From Gordonia terrae (GTDB lineage: Bacteria; Actinomycetota; Actinomycetes; Mycobacteriales; Mycobacteriaceae), in contig NZ_CP016594.1 of the NCBI RefSeq assembly GCF_001698225.1, forward strand, positions 2,480,001 to 2,544,000: a DNA stretch of 64,000 nt, written 5' to 3'. The translations under genes were made by a program, and so were the position numbers. Numbering within the stretch: position 1 is the first letter of the stretch; each line of letters opens with the position of its first letter. This document shows, one piece after another, positions 7,854 to 21,477 of this stretch. A model generated the notes under the pieces. That model worked only from the letters and a program-made list of their open reading frames with translations. It was not told where the DNA came from and did no database searches.

Positions 7854-8633
7854 ATGACCGTGTCGTATGAGGGCAACGACTACCGATTGGTGATGTTCGA
7901 TCTCGACGACACCCTGGCGCCGTCGAAGAGCCCGCTCGACGACAAGATGGTCGAACTCCTGCGTCGCATGCTCGACGTGAGCCTGGGCTGCATCATCTCC
8001 GGCGGCAACTTCACCCAGTTCCAGAAGCAGGTGCTCGCGCGGCTGGGCAGTTTCGACAGCGTCGGGAACCTCCACCTCATGCCGACCTGCGGAACCCAGT
8101 ACGTGCGATGGTCCGGCGACGAGTGGGAGACGGTCTACGCGGAATTCCTCACCGACGACGAGAAGCAGCGCACTCTCGACGTGCTGGAGACCGGCGCTCG
8201 GGAACTCGGCCTGTGGGCGAGCGAGACGTGGGGTGACATCCTCGAGGACCGCGGCAGCCAGATCACCTTCAGCGCGCTGGGCCAGAAAGCCCCGGTCGAT
8301 GCGAAGGCGGCCTGGGACCCCGACGGGGCGAAGAAGGAGTCACTGCGCGCCTACGCTGCCGAGCGACTTCCCGACCTCGAGGTGCGCAGTGGCGGTTCGA
8401 CGTCGGTGGATGTCACCAAGAAGGGCATCGACAAGGCCTATGGCGCACTGAAGTTGATGGACATCCTCGGACTCGGCACCAGCGACATCCTGTTCTTCGG
8501 CGACCGGCTCGACGAAGGCGGCAACGACTACCCGGTCAAGGCCCTCGGGATCACCTCGATCGCGGTCCACGGCTGGCCCGACACCCACGCCAAGCTGTCG
8601 GCGCTGCTCGATCAGGTCGACACCGGCAGCTAG
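7854..8633 (+). CDS. HAD-superfamily (IIB) hydrolase
   Basis: A 259-residue HAD phosphatase. Motif I is FDLDDTLAP at about residues 13-21, motif II lies in IISGG, and motif IV is FFGDRLDEGGNDYP near residue 222, with a C2-type cap between, as in phosphomannomutase- and sucrose-phosphatase-like proteins. It probably removes phosphate from a sugar phosphate or small metabolite. I chose ATG 7854 because GGGAG lies 7 nt upstream; an in-frame ATG at 7839 is possible. It is convergent with the phoD gene, overlapping its end by 4 nt. Confidence 0.88.
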   Translation: MTVSYEGNDYRLVMFDLDDTLAPSKSPLDDKMVELLRRMLDVSLGCIISGGNFTQFQKQVLARLGSFDSVGNLHLMPTCGTQYVRWSGDEWETVYAEFLTDDEKQRTLDVLETGARELGLWASETWGDILEDRGSQITFSALGQKAPVDAKAAWDPDGAKKESLRAYAAERLPDLEVRSGGSTSVDVTKKGIDKAYGALKLMDILGLGTSDILFFGDRLDEGGNDYPVKALGITSIAVHGWPDTHAKLSALLDQVDTGS

Positions 8634-10288
8634 ACCGCGGGCCCGCCCGCCGGGACGACCCGCTGGGTGCCGCTGGCGACCCGGTAGGACTTCGCGTAGT
8701 ACTGGCCCGACCGCGGGTTCGTCTTGTCGTGCACGAAATACCAGTCCATCTGGGTGGCCGCCGGGGTCACGGTCAGGACCGAGTAGCCGTGCGCGTCGAA
8801 CTCGCTCCAGCGCACGTGGTGGTTGGTGGCACCGAAGGCCGAGGACACGGCGACCCCCGCGGTGTTGGCGGGCACGTTCAGCATGTCGTCGATGTTGGTG
8901 GACGTGATCGACGTGCCGACCAGTTCGGTCGCGACACTCCCGCCGCCGGGGTAATTCGCCGGGTCGGCCGGGATGTCGCAGGCCCACGACGAGTGGATGT
9001 CGCCGGTGATGAACACGACGTTGTCCACACGATCGCGGCGGAGCGATTCCAGCAACCGCCGGCGATCGGCCGCGTAACCGTCCCACTGGTCGGCGTTGTA
9101 CGGGATACCCTCACGCGGGATGCCCAGCAGTGCGGTGACCGCCCCGGTCGTCTGCGGATCCAGCGGGGGGATCAGCACGGGGGCGATCATCACCGGATTG
9201 CCGACGATCTTCCAGCGGGTCTCCGACGACGTGAGTCCGTTGGTCAGCCACGACATCTGCGCGCGGCCGAGGATCGAGCGGGCGGGATCGTCGATGGCCG
9301 CCGACCGCGCGCTGACCTGCAGGTCGCGATAGGAGCGCAGATCGAGCATGGACAACTCGAGCAGACGGCCGAAGCGGAGCCTGCGGAACAGATGCCGGCC
9401 CGCGGTGTCGACGGCGGGGCGGATCGGCATCCACTCGGCGTAGGCGCGTAGCGCCGCGGTGCGCCGCGCGGCCCAGGACCCCTCGCCCGGTTGGTGATTC
9501 TCCGCGCCGCCCGACCACGAGTCGTTCGACGACTCGTGGTCGTCCCAGATGCAGATGAACGGCTGTTCCCGGTGCAATGCGGCCAGATCCGGGTCGGTCT
9601 TGTACTGCGCGTGGCGAGTTCGGTAGTCGCGCAACGTGATGATCTCGTGCCGGGGCTCGTGCGCCCGAACGGTTCCGGTCTTGCCGGTGTAGCGGCCGGT
9701 CTCGTACTCGTAGAAGTAGTCGCCGAGATGGACAACCGCGTCGAGTGCGGGCTGCGCGGCCAGATGACGGTAGGCGGCGAAGTAACCGGCCTCCCAGTTG
9801 GCGCACGAGACGACGCCGAAACGGATCTTCGCGACGTCGGCGCCGGCCGCGGGCGCGGTGCGCGTCCGCCCCACCGGCGACACCGCACCGGCCGCCGGGC
9901 CGGACACGACGGTGAAGCGGTAGTGGTACCGGGTCCGCGGGGCCAGGCCGGTGACATCGACCTTCACCGTGTGGTCGGCGTCGGCCGAGGTGCGGGTCTG
10001 GCCCGACGCCACTTCAGTCCCGAACCCGGGATCACCGGCGACCTCCCAGCGAACCAGACTCTCCGGTCCGATCCCGGAACCGGGCGTCGCCGCCGGGGTC
10101 GGGGTGATGCGGGTCCAGAGGATGACGGCATTCGGAAGAGGGTCGCCCGAAGCGATGCCATGGGCGAAGACGCGCGCGGACGAGGACTCGGGCGACCGCG
10201 GTGCCGCGTGGGCGACGACTGCGGGTGCGGCGAGCGCGGTCCCGGTCACGACCGTACCGGTGCGCAGGAAATCGCGTCGTGTCGTCAT
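8630..10288 (-). CDS. phoD: secreted alkaline phosphatase D
   Basis: A 552-residue PhoD-family phosphodiesterase/phosphatase, exported through the Tat system. The N-terminus [11 protein letters not shown] has the twin-arginine motif, followed by a hydrophobic stretch and a likely cleavage site near AHAAP. The N-terminal Ig-like domain precedes the metal-binding catalytic domain, which shows [23 protein letters not shown] and [10 protein letters not shown] (Ca/Fe ligands). It releases phosphate from organophosphates outside the membrane. The start at 10288 is preceded by GGGGGTGGG. Expression under phosphate limitation is expected from the family; no PHO box is identified. Confidence 0.92.
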   Translation of the reverse strand: MTTRRDFLRTGTVVTGTALAAPAVVAHAAPRSPESSSARVFAHGIASGDPLPNAVILWTRITPTPAATPGSGIGPESLVRWEVAGDPGFGTEVASGQTRTSADADHTVKVDVTGLAPRTRYHYRFTVVSGPAAGAVSPVGRTRTAPAAGADVAKIRFGVVSCANWEAGYFAAYRHLAAQPALDAVVHLGDYFYEYETGRYTGKTGTVRAHEPRHEIITLRDYRTRHAQYKTDPDLAALHREQPFICIWDDHESSNDSWSGGAENHQPGEGSWAARRTAALRAYAEWMPIRPAVDTAGRHLFRRLRFGRLLELSMLDLRSYRDLQVSARSAAIDDPARSILGRAQMSWLTNGLTSSETRWKIVGNPVMIAPVLIPPLDPQTTGAVTALLGIPREGIPYNADQWDGYAADRRRLLESLRRDRVDNVVFITGDIHSSWACDIPADPANYPGGGSVATELVGTSITSTNIDDMLNVPANTAGVAVSSAFGATNHHVRWSEFDAHGYSVLTVTPAATQMDWYFVHDKTNPRSGQYYAKSYRVASGTQRVVPAGGPAV

Positions 10289-10436
10289 CGCATCCCACCC
10301 CCGGTCGTCGAGCACGCCCCAGGGACTCTACCCGCGGGCACAGCCCGAAGGTGCGGTACGGAGGCGGTGGGGGAGAATCGGGTACCGCAGGGCACGCGGA
10401 GGTGTGGCCGTACGTGAGGGACGACAGGAGACATGC

Positions 10437-14079
<3,643 letters not shown>

Positions 14080-14113
14080 CCGGCGCCAAGGAACGAATTC
14101 CCGGTGATGTCGC

Positions 14114-14119
14114 TACCGT
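14114..14119 (+). promoter_or_regulatory. -10 box of the gene at 14126 (leaderless)
   Basis: TACCGT ends 6 nt before the GTG start at 14126, with no Shine-Dalgarno sequence. Confidence 0.45.
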
Positions 14120-14125
14120 GGTCGT

Positions 14126-14758
14126 GTGACCGGTGCACAGAACGAAAGAGCAGCCCTCGTCGAGACCCTCGCGAAGGTGGGTCCCGACGCGCCCACCCTG
14201 TGTGAGGGTTGGACCACCCGCGACCTCCTGGCCCATCTCGTCGTCCGCGAGCGACGACCCGACACCGGCCCGGGCATCCTCATCCCCGCCTTCGCCGGCC
14301 ACACCGAGAAAGTGCGGGTCCAGGCGACGTCGAAGGACTGGGATGAGCAACTCGCGCTGCTGGCGTCGGGGCCACCGGTCTTCTCGCCGTTCAAACTGGT
14401 CGACCGATTCGCCAATCTGGCCGAGATGTTCGTCCACCACGAGGACGTCCTGCGCGGCGGCGCCGATCCCGACGGCCCCTGGACCCCGCGGGCGCTGACC
14501 CCGGAACTCGAGGCGGAGCTGCGCACTCCGGCGAAGTCGATGGGCAAGATGACGCTCAAGAAGGTCCCGGCCCGGGTGACGCTGCGTACCCCCGACGGTG
14601 AGGACCTCGTCACCGCGGGATCGGGCGAGGAGGTCGTCGTCACCGGCCGGATCGGTGAGCTGGTGCTCTTCGCGTTCGGTCGTTCCCCCGTCGACGTCAC
14701 CTTCACCGGCGACGACTCGGCGATCTCAGGTGTCCGAGCGAGTTCCCGGGGTCTGTAA
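14126..14758 (+). CDS. TIGR03085-type protein (DinB/maleylpyruvate isomerase-like)
   Basis: A 210-residue protein of the actinobacterial TIGR03085 family, related to mycothiol-dependent maleylpyruvate isomerase and DinB-like four-helix proteins. The N-terminus has the family's LCEGWTTRDLLAHLVVRERRPD, which includes the first histidine of the metal site; another histidine pair is at MFVHHEDVLRG. It may therefore bind a metal and act as a mycothiol-dependent transferase, but the substrate is not known. It starts at GTG and lies alone between rnj and ftsK. Confidence 0.85.
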   Translation: MTGAQNERAALVETLAKVGPDAPTLCEGWTTRDLLAHLVVRERRPDTGPGILIPAFAGHTEKVRVQATSKDWDEQLALLASGPPVFSPFKLVDRFANLAEMFVHHEDVLRGGADPDGPWTPRALTPELEAELRTPAKSMGKMTLKKVPARVTLRTPDGEDLVTAGSGEEVVVTGRIGELVLFAFGRSPVDVTFTGDDSAISGVRASSRGL

Positions 14759-14827
14759 AGCGGTCACAACTTCGACACGTACCCCGTTGTCCGTGTTGCC
14801 CGTGTGACTGATGTGATCGCCGCCCAC

Positions 14828-14833
14828 TAGTCT
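14828..14833 (+). promoter_or_regulatory. -10 box of ftsK (leaderless)
   Basis: TAGTCT, 6 nt before the ATG of ftsK, without a Shine-Dalgarno sequence. Confidence 0.5.
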
Positions 14834-14839
14834 GTCCGT

Positions 14840-17839
14840 ATGGCTTCGAAGGCAAGCACGGGTACGCGCGCGTCCTCTTCGCGCGGCGCCGCCGGCTCCA
14901 CACGCGGCGGTTCCGCACGCGGTGGCTCGACGCGCGGGAGTTCGACCTCGGGGAATCCGACCGCCGGCCGGCGCTCGACGAGCGGTTCGAAGGGTGGCGC
15001 CTCGAGGAGCGGCAAGTCCACCGGCAAGCCGAAGAGCGGCGGTACCACGAGGTCGAAGGCCGGGGCCTCGCGAGGCGGCTCCCGCTCCACTGCACGATCG
15101 GCGCCCGCCGAGTCGGTGGACCTGCATCGCCGGTCGGTCGCCGCGGCCGGGGCGTCCGCGGTCGGCAAGGGCATCGGCGCCGGGTGGTCGCTGTTCGCGC
15201 GCGGAGTCGGAAGTGCCGCACGGGCGGGTTCGGGCGTCGGGCGCGGGCCGCGCACGGATGTGGTCGGGGAGTTCGACGACGGCGACGACGCGGACTTCGA
15301 TGCGGACCTGTTCGACGACGACGCCGGGGTGGACGAGCGTGGTCGGCCCCGCGCCGGCGGTCACACCCATCGACGTGACGGAATCGCGCTCGGACTCCTG
15401 GCCTTCGGCCTGCTCGTCGGTGCCAGCGTCTGGTTCGGCGCGGCCGGCCCGGTGGGCGCCTTCATCGAAGCCCTCATCCGTGCGGTGATCGGCACCGCGG
15501 CGGTGGTCGTGCCGGTCGGTCTGCTCGCGCTGGCCGTCGTCCTGATGCGACGCCCGGCTGCTCCGGAGCGACGCGGTCGCTACCTGGCGGGCGGATTCCT
15601 CGTGGTCCTGCCGCTGCTGGGTCTGATGCACCTCGTCGCCGGGGCGCCGGTTGATCTCCCGGGCCGTTCCGAGGCCGCCGGGTTCGTCGGTTTCGCCGTC
15701 GGCACACCGTTGACGGCGGGTGTCACCGCCTGGGTGTCCGTCCCGATCTTGTTGCTGTGCATGGCATTCGGCGTGCTCATCCTCAGTGGACGAACCGTCC
15801 GCGAGGTGGTGGACGCCGCCGCGGGCTACCTCGGTCTCGGGGTGGGGCGCGCCGACGACGCGCCCTGGGACGACGACGAGTGGGACGCGGAGGCGTGGGA
15901 CACCGACGCCGAGAACTACGAGGATCCCGACTTCGGCGATCCGGCCGGCGGCGATGCGGACGCCGAGTCGGACCGCTGGGATTCCGACGCCCTCGCATCG
16001 CGGTCCCGGCGCCGCCCGTACTCGTCGAACCCGTACGACAACTACCCGCCGGACTCGACGCCCGCGCGGACCTCGGGACGAACGGCGCGGCGCAAGCCCA
16101 CCGACGTCGCCGACGCCGCACCGCTCGAGGAGGCCGTCACCGAGAATTTCGCGGATGCCCCCGGTGGAGTCACCGATCAGGTCACCGAGGTGATCGCACC
16201 GAGCCCCCGTACCCGTACCACCCCCGCCCGGCGGGCGACCGCGCGGCCGGCACCGCGCCCAGCACCCGAACCGGAACCCCAGCCCGACCCCGCGGACGAG
16301 AGTGCGGACGACGAGGCGTTCATCCCGTCGGACCCGACGGGCGACGGGGACTATCGACTGCCGCCGCCTGATCTGCTCCTCGAGGGCGATCCGCCCAAGA
16401 TGGGCAGCAGCGCCAACGACGACATGATCGACCGGATGACCGGGGTGCTCGAGCAGTTCAAGATCGATGCCGCGGTGACCGGATACACCCGCGGCCCGAC
16501 CGTCACGCGCTACGAGATCGAACTCGGCCCGGGCGTGAAGGTCGAGAAGATCACTGCGCTGCAGCGCAACATCGCCTACGCCGCGGCGACGGACAACGTC
16601 CGCCTGCTCGCGCCCATCCCCGGCAAGTCCGCGGTCGGCATCGAGGTCCCCAACTCCGACCGCGAGATGGTCCGCCTCGCCGATGTGCTGAACTCGCCGT
16701 CGACCCGAAAAGACAAGCATCCGTTGGTGATCGGCCTCGGCAAGGACATCGAGGGTGATTTCGTCAGCGCGAACCTGGCGAAGATGCCGCACCTGCTCGT
16801 CGCCGGTTCGACCGGTTCGGGCAAGTCGAGCTTCGTCAACTCGATGCTCGTCTCGCTGCTCAGCCGGGCGACCCCGGAGCAGGTGCGGATGATCCTCATC
16901 GACCCGAAGATGGTCGAGCTCACCCCATACGAGGGGATCCCGCACCTCATCACGCCGATCATCACCCAGCCCAAGAAGGCCGCCGCGGCCCTGGCGTGGC
17001 TCGTCGAGGAGATGGAGCAGCGCTACCAGGACATGAAGGCCTCGCGCGTGCGTCACATCGACGACTTCAACTCGAAGGTCCGGTCCGGTGACATCACCGC
17101 CCCGCTGGGCAGCGAACGCGTCTACAAGCCGTACCCGTACATCCTGGCCATCGTCGACGAGCTCGCCGACCTGATGATGACCGCGCCGCGCGACGTCGAG
17201 GACGCCATCGTGCGGATCACCCAGAAGGCGCGCGCCGCCGGTATCCACCTGGTGCTCGCGACGCAGCGCCCGTCGGTCGACGTGGTCACCGGTCTGATCA
17301 AGACCAACGTGCCGTCGCGGCTGGCGTTCGCGACGTCGTCGCTGACCGACTCACGCGTCATCCTGGACCAGCCGGGTGCGGAGAAGCTGATCGGCATGGG
17401 CGACGGGTTGTTCCTGCCGATGGGCGCCAACAAGCCGATCCGCATGCAGGGCGCCTACATCACCGACGAGGAGATCGCGGCGGTCGTCGACTTCTCCAAG
17501 GAGCAGGCCGAGCCGGAGTACACCGAGGGCGTCACCGCGGCGAAGGCCGGCGACAAGAAGGACATCGACAGCGACATCGGCAACGACCTCGACGATCTCC
17601 TGCAGGCCATCGAACTGGTCGTGTCGAGTCAGTTCGGCTCGACGTCGATGCTGCAGCGCAAGCTGCGGGTCGGTTTCGCGAAGGCCGGCCGGCTGATGGA
17701 CCTGATGGAGACGCGTGGAGTGGTCGGACCCAGCGAGGGATCGAAGGCGCGGGAGGTGCTCGTCAAGCCCGACGATCTCGCCGGCGTGATCGCCTCCATC
17801 ACCGGCGGGGACGGCGAAACGGACAGTTCCGACACCTGA
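14840..17839 (+). CDS. ftsK: DNA translocase FtsK
   Basis: A 999-residue septal DNA translocase that pumps chromosome termini through the closing division septum and aids dimer resolution. Residues 1-90 are a serine/glycine/arginine-rich disordered tail. Four membrane helices lie between about 177 and 325, followed by an acidic and proline-rich linker. The RecA-like motor has Walker [10 protein letters not shown] at 656-664 and Walker B ILAIVDE at 768-774. The winged-helix gamma domain at about 915-980 ([25 protein letters not shown]) reads the chromosome-polarity sequences. All key parts are present. Confidence 0.96.
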   Translation: MASKASTGTRASSSRGAAGSTRGGSARGGSTRGSSTSGNPTAGRRSTSGSKGGASRSGKSTGKPKSGGTTRSKAGASRGGSRSTARSAPAESVDLHRRSVAAAGASAVGKGIGAGWSLFARGVGSAARAGSGVGRGPRTDVVGEFDDGDDADFDADLFDDDAGVDERGRPRAGGHTHRRDGIALGLLAFGLLVGASVWFGAAGPVGAFIEALIRAVIGTAAVVVPVGLLALAVVLMRRPAAPERRGRYLAGGFLVVLPLLGLMHLVAGAPVDLPGRSEAAGFVGFAVGTPLTAGVTAWVSVPILLLCMAFGVLILSGRTVREVVDAAAGYLGLGVGRADDAPWDDDEWDAEAWDTDAENYEDPDFGDPAGGDADAESDRWDSDALASRSRRRPYSSNPYDNYPPDSTPARTSGRTARRKPTDVADAAPLEEAVTENFADAPGGVTDQVTEVIAPSPRTRTTPARRATARPAPRPAPEPEPQPDPADESADDEAFIPSDPTGDGDYRLPPPDLLLEGDPPKMGSSANDDMIDRMTGVLEQFKIDAAVTGYTRGPTVTRYEIELGPGVKVEKITALQRNIAYAAATDNVRLLAPIPGKSAVGIEVPNSDREMVRLADVLNSPSTRKDKHPLVIGLGKDIEGDFVSANLAKMPHLLVAGSTGSGKSSFVNSMLVSLLSRATPEQVRMILIDPKMVELTPYEGIPHLITPIITQPKKAAAALAWLVEEMEQRYQDMKASRVRHIDDFNSKVRSGDITAPLGSERVYKPYPYILAIVDELADLMMTAPRDVEDAIVRITQKARAAGIHLVLATQRPSVDVVTGLIKTNVPSRLAFATSSLTDSRVILDQPGAEKLIGMGDGLFLPMGANKPIRMQGAYITDEEIAAVVDFSKEQAEPEYTEGVTAAKAGDKKDIDSDIGNDLDDLLQAIELVVSSQFGSTSMLQRKLRVGFAKAGRLMDLMETRGVVGPSEGSKAREVLVKPDDLAGVIASITGGDGETDSSDT

Positions 17840-17883
17840 CGCATTCGCCTGACCAGCGGTTTCTGCGCGTCACCGGCGGTTTG

Positions 17884-17889
17884 TATATG
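17884..17889 (+). promoter_or_regulatory. possible -10 region of the terC transcript
   Basis: TTGTATATGG contains an extended -10-like TGTATATG about 10 nt before the first paired bases of the riboswitch. The position fits a start for the terC leader; there is no clear -35. Confidence 0.35.
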
Positions 17890-17901
17890 GTGGCCGAAGA
17901 T

Positions 17902-18024
17902 CCATGAGGGGAGTATCCCCAAAGCGGCGTCTCCGTCAATACGGTCACGACCCCCGACGATGCCGATCATCGTCGCGGCCGGGACCCGGAGCGTCGGCCC
18001 CCGTTCGGTGGGAGAGACCTCTGG
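17902..18024 (+). ncRNA. yybP-ykoY manganese riboswitch
   Basis: The 220-nt leader of the TerC gene contains the conserved parts of the yybP-ykoY class, in order: GGGGAGTA (17908-17915), CCGTCAATACGGTC (17933-17946), and GGGAGAGACCTC (18010-18021). The outer stem P1 can form between CCA-T-GAGG (17902-17909) and CCTCTGG (18018-18024). This class binds Mn2+ and controls manganese exporters and TerC/Alx-type membrane proteins. The downstream ACCTC (18017-18021) can instead pair with GAGGT (18049-18053), covering the Shine-Dalgarno, so control is probably at translation. Confidence 0.9.
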
Positions 18025-18058
18025 CTCGTCAGCTCATGCTGCCTGCTGGAGGTATGGA

Positions 18059-19105
18059 ATGGATGTGTCGCTGTCCGTATGGCTGATCACCTGTGCGGTG
18101 ATCCTCGGACTGTTCGTGTTCGACTTCTTCACCCACGTGCGCGTGCCCCACGCGCCGTCGCTGAAGGAGTCGGGCATCTGGTCGGCGGTCTACATCGGCT
18201 TCGCCGTCATCTTCGGTCTCTTCGTCTGGTGGAACTGGGGTTCCACCTTCGGCGGTGAGTACTTCGCCGGGTACGTCACCGAGAAGGCCCTCTCGGTGGA
18301 CAACCTGTTCGTCTTCGTCATCATCATGGCGAAGTTCGCGGTGCCCAAGGAGTACCAGCAGAAGGTCCTGCTGCTGGGCATCCTGATGGCCCTGGTCATG
18401 CGCGGCATCTTCATCGCCGTCGGCGCCGCCGCGATCAACGCCTACAGCTGGGTGTTCTATCTGTTCGGCGCGTTCCTGATCTTCACCGCCGTCAAGCTGC
18501 TCCGCGAGAGCGACGACCCGGTCGAGCACGAGGAGGAGCGCGAGACGCGCCTCGAGCGCTTTGTGAAGCGCTACCTGCGCACGCATGACTCGTACGACCG
18601 CGACAAGCTGTTCACCCGCGTCAACGGCAAGCGCCTCGCGACCCCGATGCTGATGGTCCTCATCGTCATCGGCTTCACCGACGTCCTGTTCGCGCTCGAC
18701 TCGATCCCGGCGATCTACGGACTCACGTCCGAGCCCTACCTCGTCTTCACCGCCAACGCGTTCGCGCTGATGGGTCTGCGTCAGCTGTTCTTCCTCATCG
18801 GTGGACTGCTCGATCGTCTCGTCTACCTGTCCATCGGCCTGTCGATCATCCTCGCGTTCATCGGCGTCAAGTTGGTGCTGCACGCCCTGCACGAGAACAC
18901 CCTGGGATTCATCAACGGCGGCGAGCACGTGGCGGTCCCCGAGATCTCGACGGCCCTGTCGTTGTCGGTGATCCTCGGTGTCCTGGTGATCACGACGGTG
19001 GCCAGCCTGATCAAGAGCCGTGGGATGGCCAAGACGCCGGAGGTCGAGTCCGCCGGTGATCCGACCGGCTCCGACACCCCGGCGCCGAAGACCAAGGACC
19101 TCTGA
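18059..19105 (+). CDS. TerC/Alx family integral membrane protein (probable Mn2+ exporter)
   Basis: A 348-residue polytopic membrane protein of the TerC family, with about eight to nine hydrophobic segments. The two acidic membrane motifs are present: EKALSVDNLFVF near residue 80 and DVLFALDSIPAIYG near residue 215, both typical of TerC/Alx proteins. A charged cytoplasmic loop (residues 155-185) and a hydrophilic C-terminal tail complete it. GGAGG lies 6 nt before ATG 18059. Alx and relatives export Mn2+, and the Mn2+ riboswitch in front of this gene supports that role strongly. Confidence 0.92.
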   Translation: MDVSLSVWLITCAVILGLFVFDFFTHVRVPHAPSLKESGIWSAVYIGFAVIFGLFVWWNWGSTFGGEYFAGYVTEKALSVDNLFVFVIIMAKFAVPKEYQQKVLLLGILMALVMRGIFIAVGAAAINAYSWVFYLFGAFLIFTAVKLLRESDDPVEHEEERETRLERFVKRYLRTHDSYDRDKLFTRVNGKRLATPMLMVLIVIGFTDVLFALDSIPAIYGLTSEPYLVFTANAFALMGLRQLFFLIGGLLDRLVYLSIGLSIILAFIGVKLVLHALHENTLGFINGGEHVAVPEISTALSLSVILGVLVITTVASLIKSRGMAKTPEVESAGDPTGSDTPAPKTKDL

Positions 19106-19142
19106 CCGGTCGGTCCGTCCCGGATCGACGGGTGGACGCGGG

Positions 19143-19427
19143 TCAGGCCGGGAACGGCCCGAACACCTGCGTCCACTCGTCGATGCGGATGGCGTCCACT
19201 GCCTGATGGGCCTGGAACGGATCATTGGCGAGGAACGCCTCGGCCGCCTCGAGGTCGGCGGCGCGGATGACGATGAGTGCGCCCGAACCGTCGGGGTACG
19301 GGCCGGCGATCAACACGTTCCCGGCCGAGTGTTCCTCGGCGAGCCACTCACGATGCAGTGGCCGGTGCTGATCCCGCAGGGCGGCCTTGGCGGGACGGTA
19401 GGTGTACTGCACTGCGAAGAACGGCAT
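19143..19427 (-). CDS. YciI-family protein
   Basis: A 94-residue YciI-like protein with a ferredoxin-like alpha-beta fold. The family's histidine is seen in HRPLHREWL and the aspartate in GPYPDGSGALIVI, the pair proposed to form its active site; the end reads EWTQVFGP. The biochemical role of the family is poorly known. It starts 2 nt after the stop of the ArgA-like gene and is clearly its operon partner. Confidence 0.88.
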   Translation of the reverse strand: MPFFAVQYTYRPAKAALRDQHRPLHREWLAEEHSAGNVLIAGPYPDGSGALIVIRAADLEAAEAFLANDPFQAHQAVDAIRIDEWTQVFGPFPA

Positions 19428-19429
19428 GG

Positions 19430-19945
19430 TCACTCCTGCTCGATGGTTGCCAGCATCCGGGTGTTGCCCAGGGTGTTGGGTTTGACATAGCTGAGGTCGA
19501 GAAATTCCGCGACGCCGGTGTCGTACGACCGGCACATCTCCTCGAAGACCTCCCGCGTGACGGGGGTGCCCTGGATCTCGGCGAATCCGTGGCGTGCGAA
19601 GAAGGTCGTCTCGAAGGTGAGCACGAAGACGCGCGAGAGCTGCAGCTCCCGCGCGACCGCCATGAGCCGGTCGACGAGCAGGTGGCCGATGCCCCGCCCG
19701 GCGTGCGCGTTGTCGACGGCGACGGTGCGGACCTCGCCGAGGTCGGCCCAGAGCACGTGCAGCGCACCGCAACCGACGACCACCCCGTCGATGTCGGCGA
19801 CCCAGAACTCCTGGACGGACTCGTAGAGCGTGACGAGATTCTTCTCGAGCAGGATCTTGCCGGCGTACTGATCGATCAGTTCTTTGATCCGCGGGACGTC
19901 GGAGGTGCGCGCACGACGGACGACGACGTGTTCGGCGGGGGGCAT
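19430..19945 (-). CDS. argA: amino-acid N-acetyltransferase (ArgA type)
   Basis: A 171-residue GNAT acetyltransferase matching the short, stand-alone glutamate N-acetyltransferase of mycobacteria (Rv2747), which starts arginine biosynthesis from glutamate and acetyl-CoA. The acetyl-CoA loop is VAVDNAHAGRGIGHLLVDRL near residues 76-95, and the protein ends with KPNTLGNTRMLATIEQE. There is no amino-acid kinase domain, unlike the E. coli ArgA. TAAAGT lies 8 nt before its ATG, so the message has almost no leader. It is divergent from pgsA. Confidence 0.88.
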   Translation of the reverse strand: MPPAEHVVVRRARTSDVPRIKELIDQYAGKILLEKNLVTLYESVQEFWVADIDGVVVGCGALHVLWADLGEVRTVAVDNAHAGRGIGHLLVDRLMAVARELQLSRVFVLTFETTFFARHGFAEIQGTPVTREVFEEMCRSYDTGVAEFLDLSYVKPNTLGNTRMLATIEQE

Positions 19946-20108
19946 GGGAATCCACTTTAGTCCTGTCCGGCGCGCGCGCCGTCCACGCCGGCGCGGCGCG
20001 CAGGACCGACCTGTTCACCACGTTCACCGGGCCTGCCGATACCCTGATGGGCGTGTACATGAGGACTGCCCCGAACTGCGGCATGACGCCGCGATCGGGG
20101 ACGAGCTC

Positions 20109-20810
20109 ATGACCGACCGGATCAGGCGGGCCGTCGACGAGAAGGGCATCGCCAACGTCGGCCGCGGGCCCGATCACATCACCGACCCGGTCGACCCGGT
20201 GCCGGTGGTCAACATCGCGAACGCGCTCACCGTCTTCCGCATCGTCCTGGTCCCGGTGTTCCTCGTGGCGTTGTTCATGGAGTCCGGTGAGTCGACGCTG
20301 TGGCGCGCGATCGCGACGATCGTCTTCGGTGTCGCGGCGCTGACCGACCGCTACGACGGGATGATCGCCCGGCAGCGTGGCCTGATCACCGACTTCGGGA
20401 AGCTCGCCGACCCGATCGCGGACAAGGCGCTGATCGGCGGTGCGCTCGTCGGCCTGTCGATCCTCGGCATCCTGCCGTGGTGGGTGACCGTGGTGATCGT
20501 CGCCCGCGAGGTGTGGGTGACCGCGCTGCGTTTCTGGGTGTTGCGGCACAAGGTCATCCCGGCCAGCCGGGGCGGCAAGCTGAAGACGCTGCTGCAGGCG
20601 CTCGCCATCGGCCTCTACCTGCTCCCGCTGGGCGGTCCGTGGCAGGTCGCCGCCGACATCCTCATGGGACTCGCGGTGGTGGTGACGATCTACACCGGGC
20701 TGGACTACACCTGGCAGGCCATCAAGGTCCGGTCCGATCGCGATGATCCGGAACCGCAACCGTCGGCAGCGCGACGACGTGCTGTGGGAGGAACCGGCGG
20801 CGGCCGCTGA
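20109..20810 (+). CDS. pgsA: CDP-diacylglycerol-glycerol-3-phosphate 3-phosphatidyltransferase
   Basis: A 233-residue CDP-alcohol phosphatidyltransferase. The signature D-x2-DG-x2-AR-x8-G-x3-D-x3-D is intact in DRYDGMIARQRGLITDFGKLADPIAD. Five to six membrane helices follow and precede it. It makes phosphatidylglycerol phosphate at the membrane, the branch towards phosphatidylglycerol and cardiolipin. The position before clgR, as with pgsA3 (Rv2746c) before Rv2745c, supports the call. The start is ATG 20109, with GGGGACGAG upstream. Confidence 0.92.
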   Translation: MTDRIRRAVDEKGIANVGRGPDHITDPVDPVPVVNIANALTVFRIVLVPVFLVALFMESGESTLWRAIATIVFGVAALTDRYDGMIARQRGLITDFGKLADPIADKALIGGALVGLSILGILPWWVTVVIVAREVWVTALRFWVLRHKVIPASRGGKLKTLLQALAIGLYLLPLGGPWQVAADILMGLAVVVTIYTGLDYTWQAIKVRSDRDDPEPQPSAARRRAVGGTGGGR

Positions 20811-20956
20811 GTTCGACTATCGTCGACCAGACGGTGCTTCGGTGACCCCACCGGTCGGTCTGCGGGAACTCGTCGACGCCGCGAAGCGTTGGCTAGGGCA
20901 GCAGACGCGCCACCGTCAGGTGTGCGTGGCGAGAAGGTCAGTAGGGAGGAGACTCG

Positions 20957-21334
20957 ATGGCGATGCTCTTACGCGAGGCGCTCGGCGACAGCCTGCGTCG
21001 GGTCCGCACGCAACAGGGCCGAACCCTCCGCGAGGTGTCCACCGGAGCGCGGGTGAGTCTGGGGTACCTCTCGGAAGTCGAGCGCGGGCAGAAGGAGGCG
21101 TCGAGCGAACTGCTCGCCGCGATCTGCGATGCGCTCGACGTGGAGATCGCCGACCTCCTCCTCGAGGTCGGGAGCGCCATGCGTCCGGCCGGTGCCGAAC
21201 CGGTCGTGGTCGGCGCCGAGCCGATGGGCGACACCGCCGGTGTGGATGCCGCAGACGCCGGCCTGACCGCGACCAAGGTCGTCATCCCCGCGCCCACCGG
21301 GCGGCGTGATGCGACGGCTCTGGCCGCTGCCTGA
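20957..21334 (+). CDS. clgR: ClgR-type XRE transcriptional regulator
   Basis: A 125-residue regulator with an N-terminal Cro/XRE helix-turn-helix at about residues 20-60 (TLREVSTGARVSLGYLSEVERGQ), the signature of ClgR, activator of clp protease and envelope-stress genes in actinobacteria. It ends in ALAAA, resembling the ssrA/ClpP degradation tail, in line with reports that ClgR is itself destroyed by ClpP. AGGGAGGAG lies upstream of the ATG. The order pgsA-clgR-pspA is conserved in mycobacteria, where ClgR activates pspA. Confidence 0.92.
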   Translation: MAMLLREALGDSLRRVRTQQGRTLREVSTGARVSLGYLSEVERGQKEASSELLAAICDALDVEIADLLLEVGSAMRPAGAEPVVVGAEPMGDTAGVDAADAGLTATKVVIPAPTGRRDATALAAA

Positions 21335-21477
21335 TCCCCGGTTCCGCCGAAGGACGCCGTGTGTACGGTCCGACGGGCGCCGGTTTGCACCATCCGAACG
21401 ACACCGAATCACCCGGGACTCACAGACGCTAGATTGGTCACCAGAGTTCTCAGACCCCGGAATGGAGTACGACGAGC

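Noticed and set aside
14726..17248. An 840-codon open frame on the minus strand opposite ftsK
   Set aside because: It mirrors the ftsK codon pattern in GC-rich DNA, encodes low-complexity arginine/glycine/aspartate-rich sequence and has no recognisable motif; ftsK itself has every expected domain.
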